A DNA stretch of 64,000 nt, taken from Streptomyces sp. Ru62 (GTDB lineage: Bacteria; Actinomycetota; Actinomycetes; Streptomycetales; Streptomycetaceae). Made by a program: the position numbers and the translations under genes. Below the pieces are notes generated by a model, which did not search any database, was not told the DNA's origin, and saw only the letters and a list, made by a program, of their open reading frames with translations. Within the stretch, counting starts at the first letter, position 1. The number at the start of each line of letters is the position of its first letter. The stretch lies in contig NZ_PQSU01000029.1 of NCBI RefSeq assembly GCF_002920615.1, positions 1 to 64,000 on the forward strand, given 5' to 3'. This document shows positions 16,075-23,086 of this stretch, piece by piece.

Positions 16075-16140
16075 CCCCGTGCGCGCCGCGGCCGGCCCGG
16101 TCCGGCGCGCACGCTGACGAACGGATGACGGCTCGCTGAC

Positions 16141-16182
16141 CGAACGGCCGCGCGGCGGGCGACCGCCTTGTCCGGCCGTTCG
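16141..16182. terminator. Inverted repeat closing the biosynthetic operon
   Basis: CGAACGGCCG (16141-16150) pairs perfectly with CGGCCGTTCG (16173-16182) around a 22-base GC-rich loop that can fold further. It lies 67 bases after the SbnB-like gene. There is no U-run, as is usual for streptomycete terminators. It marks the likely right limit of the cluster transcript. Confidence 0.5.
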
Positions 16183-16197
16183 GCAGCCGCACAGAAT
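16168..16197 (+). promoter_or_regulatory. Possible leaderless promoter of the MaoC gene
   Basis: TTGTCC (16168-16173), an 18-base spacer and CAGAAT (16192-16197) stand 7 bases before the ATG at 16205. No Shine-Dalgarno sequence is seen before that ATG, so transcription probably starts at or next to it. This makes the MaoC gene a unit of its own. Confidence 0.5.
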
Positions 16198-16204
16198 CGA
16201 CGCC

Positions 16205-16660
16205 ATGAGATCTTTCGCCAGTCTGGACGAGTTCTCCGCCGCCGTCGGCGAACACCTCGGCCACAGCGAGTGGGTGCGGGTGACGCAGGAGCAGGTCGAC
16301 CAGTTCGCGGGGGCGACCGGCGACCTGCAGTGGATCCACACCGATCCGGAGCGGGCCGCGACCGGCCCGTTCGGCGGCACCATCCTGCACGGCTACATGA
16401 CCCTGGCCCTGCTGCCCGCCATGATGCGGGCCATCTTCGACATCGAGAAGGTGGAGCTGGGCGTCAACTTCGGTCTGGACAAGGTGCGTTTCCCGCGCCC
16501 GGTGCCGGTCGGCTCCCGGGTGCGCGGCGGGGCGAAGCTCACCGGTGTGCGCGAGACGCCCGCCGGCCACCTGGCCGCGGTCCGCATGACGGTGGAGGTC
16601 GAGGGGGAGCCCCGGGCCGCGTGCGTGGCCGACACGCTCTCGCTGTTCGTCGCCCCCTGA
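16205..16660 (+). CDS. MaoC-like hot-dog enoyl hydratase/dehydratase
   Basis: A 151-residue single hot-dog domain protein. The hydratase-2 signature is visible as GDLQWIHTDPERA, with Asp40 and His45 the likely acid/base pair, followed by GPFGGTILHGYMTL. It hydrates trans-2-enoyl thioesters or runs in reverse as a dehydratase. It could supply the dehydration step missing from the adjacent KS/KR set, but a separate leaderless promoter and the intervening palindrome argue for an independent lipid-metabolic role. Both readings remain open. Confidence 0.88.
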   Translation: MRSFASLDEFSAAVGEHLGHSEWVRVTQEQVDQFAGATGDLQWIHTDPERAATGPFGGTILHGYMTLALLPAMMRAIFDIEKVELGVNFGLDKVRFPRPVPVGSRVRGGAKLTGVRETPAGHLAAVRMTVEVEGEPRAACVADTLSLFVAP

Positions 16661-16815
16661 CGGCAGTTGGCCGCGAAGGGCCGCAAGAGGGGGGTTTTTA
16701 CCACCGATTTCCCGGCCCCTCGGCCACCACAATGAGTGCGGGCCCCTCGGACCACGACAGACGTACGGCACCGGCGCCGCGCACGGCGGAGCAAGGCCAG
16801 GAAGGAGCGAGTCGC

Positions 16816-18138
16816 ATGGACGACCGCACGATGCAGCTCGGCGGGATCCGCCCACCGGAGGCGATCAGGGGATTCTCGGTGTCGGCCGGGCTGACGGGTC
16901 TGCGCCGGGTGGTGACCCTGTGCTGGATGTCGATGGCGGCCTTCGGCCGTTCGCTCGCCGTGTCCGGCGCGATCAGCCTGGTCGGTCCCGGCCTCGGCAT
17001 GGTGCCGCGGGCCATGGAGGGCGTGCGCAACCTGGCCGCGCAGCAGCGGGAACTCGCCCGGCGCTGGGCGGGCGTGGAGATCCCCGGCCCGCCCGGACCG
17101 CTGCCGCCCGCGCCCGCCGGGGCTTCCGGTGCCGTCGCCCGCTACCGCTGGATCATGAGCGACCCGCAGACCCGGCGCGAGTACGTCTGGGTGCTCACGG
17201 ACCCGATCGCCGGCGGTTTCCTCGCCTTCTTCCCGCTGGCCCTGATCCTCAGCGGCGCCTGGGGCGTCTTCCTCGCCTTCTTCGGGGTGCCGCTGTCCAC
17301 CGAGTGGGATGGGCTGTGGTACCAGTTCATCCCGATCGAGGGTCAGGCCACGGCGGTGCTCGCCGGCGTCCTCGGACTGCTGCAACTGCCGCTGGCCCTG
17401 TGGGCGGCCCCGCGCGCGGTGCGCCGGCACGCCCTCTACACCAGGGCGATGCTGGCGCCGAGCGAGAGCGAGATGATGGCCAGCCGGATCCAGCACCTGG
17501 CCGCCACCCGCTCCGACGCGGTGGACACGCAGATGGCCGAGATCCGCCGGATCGAGCGGGATCTGCACGACGGCGCCCAGGCCCGTCTGGTTGCCATGGG
17601 CATGACCCTGGACGCGGCCGAGCACCTGCTGGAGACCAACCCCGAGGCCGTCCGCGCCCTGCTCATCGAGGCCCGGCAGTCGTCCTCGGCGGCGCTGGAG
17701 GAACTGCGCAACCTGGTCCGCGGCATCCACCCGCCGGTCCTCGCCGACCGCGGACTCGCCGACGCCGTACGGGCGCTGGCGATGACCTGCCCGGTGCGCA
17801 CCGAGGTCCAGGTGGACCTGCCCGGCCGCCCCGAGATGCCCGTCGAGTCCGCCGCCTACTTCGCCATCTCCGAGATCCTCACCAACGTCGCGAAGCACGC
17901 GGGTGCCGCCCGCGCCTGGATCGACCTTCGTTACGATCGCGGGATGCTGCACATCACCGTGACCGACGACGGCCACGGCGGCGCCGACGCCTCCCGCGGC
18001 ACCGGCCTGCGCGGCATCGAGCGCCGGCTCGCCACCTTCGACGGCGTGGTGGCCGTGAGCAGTCCCGTGGGCGGGCCGACGATGGTGACGATGGAGATCC
18101 CGTGCGTATTGTCCTCGCCGAAGACCACTTCCTCCTGA
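16816..18138 (+). CDS. NarL-family sensor histidine kinase
   Basis: A 440-residue membrane kinase. Hydrophobic spans near residues 34-60, 135-165 and 176-200 form the sensor part. The dimerisation/phosphoacceptor helix is IERDLHDGAQARL with His251 the acceptor, and the ATPase domain has its N box at Asn357 (ILTNVAKHAG) and glycine boxes DDGHGGA and GTGLRGI. ATG 16816 has AAGGAG at 16802. The 3' end overlaps the response regulator gene by 37 bases. The signal is not evident from the sequence. Confidence 0.94.
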   Translation: MDDRTMQLGGIRPPEAIRGFSVSAGLTGLRRVVTLCWMSMAAFGRSLAVSGAISLVGPGLGMVPRAMEGVRNLAAQQRELARRWAGVEIPGPPGPLPPAPAGASGAVARYRWIMSDPQTRREYVWVLTDPIAGGFLAFFPLALILSGAWGVFLAFFGVPLSTEWDGLWYQFIPIEGQATAVLAGVLGLLQLPLALWAAPRAVRRHALYTRAMLAPSESEMMASRIQHLAATRSDAVDTQMAEIRRIERDLHDGAQARLVAMGMTLDAAEHLLETNPEAVRALLIEARQSSSAALEELRNLVRGIHPPVLADRGLADAVRALAMTCPVRTEVQVDLPGRPEMPVESAAYFAISEILTNVAKHAGAARAWIDLRYDRGMLHITVTDDGHGGADASRGTGLRGIERRLATFDGVVAVSSPVGGPTMVTMEIPCVLSSPKTTSS

Positions 18139-18746
18139 GGGACGGGCTGATCCGCCTGCTCGGGGCCTACGGCCACGACGTGGTGGCCGCCGTGGACAAC
18201 GGCACCGACCTGCTCGAAGCCCTGGACCGGGAGCAGCCGGACGTCGCGGTCGTCGACGTCCGGCTGCCGCCGAACTTCACCGACGAGGGCCTGCGCGCCG
18301 TCCTCGCCGCGCGCAGGCGCAACCCGGACCTCCCGGTGCTCCTGCTCTCCCAGTACGTCGAACCGCTCTACGCCCGCGAACTGCTCACCAGCGGCGGTCG
18401 GGGCGTCGGCTACATGCTCAAGGACCGCGTCACCAACGGCGGCCAGTTCCTGGACTCCATCCAGCGGGTGGCCGCGGGCGGCACCGCCATGGACCCCGAG
18501 GTCATCTCCCAGCTGCTGGTCCGCAAGGAGCGCGACGAATCCGTCGGCAGCCTCTCCGAACGCGAACGCGAGGTCCTCGAACTCGTCGCCCAGGGCCGCT
18601 CCAACGCGGGTATCGCCCAGGCCCTGTTCGTCACCGAGAAGGCCGTCGCCAAGCACATCAGCAACATCTTCACCAAGCTCGGCCTCCTGCCGACGGACGG
18701 TGACAACCGCCGGGTCCTGGCCGTGCTGGCCTACCTCGACCAGTGA
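18102..18746 (+). CDS. NarL/LuxR-type response regulator, partner of the preceding kinase
   Basis: A 214-residue regulator. The receiver domain has acidic residues at Glu7-Asp8 and the phosphoacceptor Asp52 (VVDVRLPP), with Lys in MLKDRV. The LuxR-type helix-turn-helix spans about 146-190 (LSEREREVLELVAQGRSNAG). It starts at GTG 18102 inside the kinase gene, since the receiver fold begins there (VRIVLAEDH). A perfect palindrome follows the stop directly. The target genes are unknown; the position next to the biosynthetic cluster allows, but does not prove, pathway control. Confidence 0.94.
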   Translation: MRIVLAEDHFLLRDGLIRLLGAYGHDVVAAVDNGTDLLEALDREQPDVAVVDVRLPPNFTDEGLRAVLAARRRNPDLPVLLLSQYVEPLYARELLTSGGRGVGYMLKDRVTNGGQFLDSIQRVAAGGTAMDPEVISQLLVRKERDESVGSLSEREREVLELVAQGRSNAGIAQALFVTEKAVAKHISNIFTKLGLLPTDGDNRRVLAVLAYLDQ

Positions 18747-18770
18747 GCCGGCCGCACCGGTGCGGCCGGC
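18747..18770. terminator. Perfect 24-bp palindrome between convergent genes
   Basis: The stem GCCGGCCGCACC/GGTGCGGCCGGC starts at the base after the response regulator stop and is fully self-complementary. A second GC-rich arm pair follows at about 18791-18826. It probably ends transcription from both sides. Confidence 0.65.
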
Positions 18771-18848
18771 CGCCGGAAACGACACCGGGCCGCACCCCGT
18801 CCGGACGGACGGGACGCGGCCCTGGAGCGGTGCCGGGCGCCGGGCGGC

Positions 18849-19451
18849 TCAGTACCGCGGGCGGTTGAACCAGGCCGAGGCGGAGCCGTTGACCATGGAG
18901 GCGAGGATGATGCCGGCGAAGGCCAGGGAGATGATCCCGCCGAAGGTCGCCGAACCGCCACCGCCGTTGACGATGTTCACCAGGCTGCCGAGCAGCATCA
19001 GCGACGCGTACACGATCGTCGTGACGCGGATGCCGCCGCCGCCCTTCTTGAACTTCACGCCCAGGAAGATCGACAGGGTGCCCAGCGCCAGCATCAGCAG
19101 CGCGAACGCGATCAGCACACCGGTGGCCGTGCTGGTGTCGTCACCGGAGCCGATGCCGTTGGAGACGTCCTGCGTGGCACCGGCGGCGATGCCGAGGAAG
19201 AGTCCGGCCAGGTACTGGAAGCCCGCCAGGATGAACAGCAGCACCCGAGCCGTCTTGATCAGGCCCGGCATCTCCATCGGCACACCGTAGCCGTACGGCT
19301 GCTGCACCGGCGGCGCGGCCGGGTAGCCGTACCCGGGCTGGCCCTGCGGGGCACCGGGGTAGCCGTATCCGGGCTGCTGGCCCTGCTGCGGATAGCCGCC
19401 CTGCTGGCCCTGCGGGGGGCCGTACGGGTTGTTGGGGTCGCCAAAGCTCAT
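18849..19451 (-). CDS. Integral membrane protein with Pro/Gly/Gln/Tyr-rich N-terminal tail
   Basis: A 200-residue protein of unknown function. The first 65 or so residues are low complexity, with recurring QPGYGYP-type units, and lie on the same side as the N-terminus. About four membrane spans follow: around 73-95, 105-130, 140-158 and 170-190. ATG 19451 was chosen because CGGAGGAAG sits just upstream; an upstream ATG seven codons earlier lacks such a site. Tails of this kind are common in actinobacterial membrane proteins that interact with other proteins, but no specific role can be assigned. Confidence 0.85.
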   Translation of the reverse strand: MSFGDPNNPYGPPQGQQGGYPQQGQQPGYGYPGAPQGQPGYGYPAAPPVQQPYGYGVPMEMPGLIKTARVLLFILAGFQYLAGLFLGIAAGATQDVSNGIGSGDDTSTATGVLIAFALLMLALGTLSIFLGVKFKKGGGGIRVTTIVYASLMLLGSLVNIVNGGGGSATFGGIISLAFAGIILASMVNGSASAWFNRPRY

Positions 19452-19687
19452 GGCGGTCTTCCTCCGTTTGCTCAAGTGCGGGGACGACGCGCGGCACGGT
19501 TCGGAGGAAGTTCTACAGATGCGGTCCGTCCCCCCGGTACTGCCCGCGGCACTGTCCGCTCATCGTTCTTTAACAGGCTCTTACTTGTCCAGCCGGAGGC
19601 GGCAGGTGTTGTGCAAGTGCAACATCACTGATCAAGCCGTGACACCCGGATTGGAACCGGGGCCGGGTCATCCGCGAGGATGGGACC

Positions 19688-20542
19688 ATGACCGCCCAGA
19701 TTCTCGATGGCAAGGCCACCGCAGCCGAGATCAAGTCCGATCTGACCGCCCGCGTGGCGGCGCTGAAGGAGAAGGGCGTCACGCCCGGCCTCGGCACGAT
19801 CCTGGTCGGGGACGACCCCGGCAGCCAGAAGTACGTCGCCGGCAAGCACCGCGACTGCGCCCAGGTGGGCATCGCCTCCATCCAGCGCGAGCTGCCGGCC
19901 ACCGCCACCCAGGAGGAGATCGAGGCGGTCGTCCGCGAGCTGAACGAGGACCCGGCCTGCACCGGCTACATCGTCCAGCTCCCGCTGCCCAAGGGCATCG
20001 ACGAGAACCGCGTCCTGGAGCTGATGGACCCGGCCAAGGACGCCGACGGCCTGCACCCGATGAACCTCGGCCGCCTCGTCCTGAACGAGCCGGCCCCGCT
20101 GCCCTGCACCCCCAACGGCATCCTCACCCTGCTCCGCCGCCACGGCGTGGAGATCAAGGGCGCCGAGGTCGTGGTCGTCGGCCGCGGTGTCACCATCGGC
20201 CGCCCGATGCCGCTGCTGCTCACCCGGCGCAGCGAGAACGCCACCGTCACCCAGTGCCACACCGGCACCCGTGACCTCTCGGCGCACCTCAAGCGGGCCG
20301 ACATCATCATCGCCGCGGCCGGCTCCCCGCACCTGATCCGCGCCGAGGACGTCAAGCCGGGCGCGGCCGTCCTGGACGTCGGCGTCTCCCGCAACGCCGA
20401 GGGCAAGATCGTCGGTGACGTCCACCCGGACGTGACCGAGGTGGCCGGCTGGATCTCCCCGAACCCCGGCGGCGTCGGCCCGATGACCCGGGCCCTGCTG
20501 CTGGTCAACGTGGTCGAGGCGGCGGAGCGCAGTGCCGGCTGA
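19688..20542 (+). CDS. folD: Bifunctional methylene-THF dehydrogenase/methenyl-THF cyclohydrolase
   Basis: A 284-residue FolD of normal length. It interconverts 5,10-methylene-THF and 10-formyl-THF using NADP, supplying purine synthesis and formyl-Met-tRNA. The catalytic Tyr49/Lys53 pair is in SQKYVAGKHRDC, the folate-binding segment is TGYIVQLPLPKG, the catalytic Asp is in KDADGLHP, and the NADP site is VVGRGVTIGRP. ATG follows a GAGGA site. The DUF3017 gene overlaps its end by 11 bases. It is linked metabolically to glyA further right in this window. Confidence 0.98.
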   Translation: MTAQILDGKATAAEIKSDLTARVAALKEKGVTPGLGTILVGDDPGSQKYVAGKHRDCAQVGIASIQRELPATATQEEIEAVVRELNEDPACTGYIVQLPLPKGIDENRVLELMDPAKDADGLHPMNLGRLVLNEPAPLPCTPNGILTLLRRHGVEIKGAEVVVVGRGVTIGRPMPLLLTRRSENATVTQCHTGTRDLSAHLKRADIIIAAAGSPHLIRAEDVKPGAAVLDVGVSRNAEGKIVGDVHPDVTEVAGWISPNPGGVGPMTRALLLVNVVEAAERSAG

Positions 20543-21005
20543 GGACACCCGCGGGCCCGCGGAGCCGACCGTACGCGACGCGATCAGCGCCCCTGACGCC
20601 GAGGGGCGCCCGCGCCGCGTCACCCGCCGCTTCCCGCTGTTCACCAGGGACACCGCCCGCCCCGAGGGCGGCGGTCGGGCCGCGGCCGGCGACGCCCCGG
20701 CGCCCGCCCGGCAGTGGCCCCTGCTCGTCGTGCTGTCGACGGTGGCGCTCGGCCTGCTGCTGACCGCGCTCGACGTGTTCCGCTACGGCACCCTGCTGAT
20801 CGGCGCCGCCCTGCTGGCCGGCGCGGTCATGCGCTGGATGCTGCCCGGCGTCGGCATGCTCGCCGTCCGCTCCCGCTTCACCGACATCGTCACCTACGGC
20901 GTCCTCGGCCTGGCCATCGTGCTGCTCGCGTTGATGGCCCAGCCCGACCCGTTGCTCCAGATCCCCTTCCTGAAGGACGTCCTGCACTTCACGCTCGACA
21001 AGTAG
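20532..21005 (+). CDS. DUF3017 family membrane protein
   Basis: A 157-residue protein with a charged N-terminal half (about 1-60) and three predicted membrane spans, near 63-82, 86-106 and 118-137. Actinobacterial DUF3017 proteins are typically found directly after folD, as here; their function is unknown. GTG 20532 lies inside the folD end, giving translational coupling. A strong hairpin follows the stop. Confidence 0.85.
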   Translation: MPAEDTRGPAEPTVRDAISAPDAEGRPRRVTRRFPLFTRDTARPEGGGRAAAGDAPAPARQWPLLVVLSTVALGLLLTALDVFRYGTLLIGAALLAGAVMRWMLPGVGMLAVRSRFTDIVTYGVLGLAIVLLALMAQPDPLLQIPFLKDVLHFTLDK

Positions 21006-21022
21006 CGCGAACAGCACGACAG

Positions 21023-21055
21023 GTGGCCCGCGCCCCCCGGGGACGCGGGCCACCG
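21023..21055 (+). terminator. Terminator after folD-DUF3017
   Basis: GGTGGCCCGCG (21023-21033) pairs perfectly with CGCGGGCCACC (21045-21055) across an 11-base C/G loop, 17 bases after the DUF3017 stop. There is no U-tract. Confidence 0.75.
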
Positions 21056-21135
21056 CCGTGTCCGCCCCGCCGCAACCCACGCGGTACCGCGCGCGATTGA
21101 CTCCCCGGTGGGGCCGTGCGGGTTACCCTGCGGCG

Positions 21136-22305
21136 ATGCGACCGAGGACCCCCCGCCCACTCGTCGTGGACACGTTGATCGCGGTGGCCATGGCCGTGGT
21201 GGCCGTCCTGGTCGCGCAGGAGTCCCGGTCCCAGGGATGGCCGGAACTCGACGCCCGCGCCTACGCCCTCGTCGCCCTCGCCCACCTCCCGGTCGCCCTG
21301 CGCGGCCGCCACCCGCTCGCCGTCTTCGCGCTCGTCGAGGCCGCCGCCACCTGCTACATCAGCCTCGGGTACTGGCCGGTGGTGTGCACCTTCGGCGCCA
21401 TGCTCGCCCTGTACACCGTGGCCTCCGTCCGCCCGCCGTGCACCGCGCTCGCCTGCGCCGCCTGCACCTCCGCGGTCTGGGTGTACGCCGGCGTGGTCAG
21501 CCACAGCCCCTCCATGGCGTCCGTGGTCGGCCAGGCCCTGCTCTACAGCTCGGTACTCGTCTGGTTCGGGTTCCTGGCCCGCCGCAGCGCCGAACTCACC
21601 CGGCGGCTGCACGCCGAACACGCCGAGCGGGCCCGCCGCGCGGTCGCCGAGGAACGCGGCCGCATCGCCCGCGAACTGCACGACGTCGTCGCCCACCACA
21701 TGTCGGTCATCTCCGTGCAGGCCGGCCTCGCCCGGTTCGTCTTCGACTCCGACCCCGCCAAAGCGCGCGGCGCGCTCGGCACCATAGCGGACACCAGCCG
21801 CGAGGCCCTGGAGGAACTGCGCCGCATGCTCCAGGTGCTGCGCGAGGAGGACCCCGAGGCCCCGCAGCGGGCCCCCATGCCCACCCTGGCCCGGCTCGGC
21901 GAACTCGTGGACCGGGTCCGGGCCGGCGGCCTGCCCGTGGACCTCGACGTCGAGGGCACCGCCCGCCCGCTGCCGCCCGGTGTCGAGCTGTGCGCCTACC
22001 GCGTCGTCCAGGAAGCCCTCACCAACGCCCTCAAACACGCCGGCCCCGCCCACGCGCGCGTCGAACTCCGGTACGAGACCCACGAACTGACTGTCCGTGT
22101 CACCGACGACGGCGAGGGGGCAGATCCGGACAGAATGCCCACAGGGGGCGGTCACGGCTTGATTGGCATGCGGGAGCGGGCCACGCTCTACGGCGGGACG
22201 ATCAGCGTCGGCCCACGCACCGAGGGCGGCTACGAGGTCCGGCTGACCCTGCCGACCTCGGCCGCCGAACGCGACCGCGGGGGCGCGCGAGAAGCGGAGC
22301 GGTAA
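21136..22305 (+). CDS. NarL-family sensor histidine kinase (DesK-like)
   Basis: A 389-residue kinase with about five hydrophobic segments in residues 10-150, a short coiled linker (ELTRRLHAEHAERARRAV), and the HisKA_3 motif RIARELHDVVAHHMS, where His182 is the acceptor. The ATPase N box is EALTNALKHAG, and DDGEGA and GHGLIGMRERA follow. ATG 21136 was chosen because the membrane part begins soon after; there is no clear ribosome site, and TACCCT at 21124 might be a -10 box of a leaderless transcript. It pairs with the regulator 35 bases downstream. Confidence 0.93.
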   Translation: MRPRTPRPLVVDTLIAVAMAVVAVLVAQESRSQGWPELDARAYALVALAHLPVALRGRHPLAVFALVEAAATCYISLGYWPVVCTFGAMLALYTVASVRPPCTALACAACTSAVWVYAGVVSHSPSMASVVGQALLYSSVLVWFGFLARRSAELTRRLHAEHAERARRAVAEERGRIARELHDVVAHHMSVISVQAGLARFVFDSDPAKARGALGTIADTSREALEELRRMLQVLREEDPEAPQRAPMPTLARLGELVDRVRAGGLPVDLDVEGTARPLPPGVELCAYRVVQEALTNALKHAGPAHARVELRYETHELTVRVTDDGEGADPDRMPTGGGHGLIGMRERATLYGGTISVGPRTEGGYEVRLTLPTSAAERDRGGAREAER

Positions 22306-22340
22306 GGGACGGCGCACGGCCGGGGGGACGACCGTACGGA

Positions 22341-23006
22341 ATGATCAGAGTGCTCGTCGTGGACGACCAGTTCCTCATCCGCGCCGGACTCGTCGGCCTG
22401 CTCGACGCCGCGCCCGGCTTCGAGGTGGTGGGCGAGGCGGGGGACGGTGAGCAGGCCGTACGGCTCGCCGCCCAGACCCGGCCCGACGTCGTCCTCATGG
22501 ACATCCGGATGCCCGGCGTCAACGGCATCGAGGCCACCGAACAGATCCTCGCCGAGGCCACCGACCGGCCGCCCCGGGTCCTGGTGCTGACCACCTTCGA
22601 CCTGGACGAGTACGTGTACGGCGCGCTGCGCGCCGGCGCCTCCGGATTCCTCCTGAAGGACTCCGGACCCGAGCGGCTGCTGGCGGCGGTCACGGCGGTC
22701 GACGGCGGCGACGCCCTGTTCGCCCCCAGCGTCACCCGGCGCCTGGTCGAGGCCTTCGCCCACCAGCAGAAGCCCGTCGACACCGCGCCCCCGCCCGACC
22801 TGGGCGTGCTCACCTCGCGCGAGGTGGAGGTCCTCAGACTCACCGCCCGGGGCCTGTCCAACCTGGAGATCGCCGACCGCCTCTACATCAGCGAGGCCAC
22901 CGTCAAGACCCACCTCAACCGCACCATGACCAAGCTCGACCTCGGCAGCCGGGCGCAGGCGGTGGTGCTGGCGTACGAGACGGGGCTGGTGACCCCTGGC
23001 GGCTGA
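22341..23006 (+). CDS. NarL/LuxR-type response regulator
   Basis: A 221-residue regulator. The receiver has Asp8-Asp9, phosphoacceptor Asp54 in VLMDIRMPGVNG, a Thr switch in LVLTTF and Lys in LLKDSG. The C-terminal LuxR helix-turn-helix is LTSREVEVLRLTARGLSNLEI. It forms a two-component system with the kinase just upstream. The target is unknown. Confidence 0.95.
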   Translation: MIRVLVVDDQFLIRAGLVGLLDAAPGFEVVGEAGDGEQAVRLAAQTRPDVVLMDIRMPGVNGIEATEQILAEATDRPPRVLVLTTFDLDEYVYGALRAGASGFLLKDSGPERLLAAVTAVDGGDALFAPSVTRRLVEAFAHQQKPVDTAPPPDLGVLTSREVEVLRLTARGLSNLEIADRLYISEATVKTHLNRTMTKLDLGSRAQAVVLAYETGLVTPGG

Positions 23007-23086
23007 CCGCCGCCCTGGCATCCTTTTGGTCAGCGCGTACCGCGCGACCTGCAAGGAAGACGGGGGAAGAGGGGAAGAGGGGGTAG

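Noticed and set aside
19609..19624. GTTGTGCAAGTGCAAC upstream of folD as an operator
   Set aside because: Only the outer four bases pair well; the match is no better than expected by chance in such a gap.
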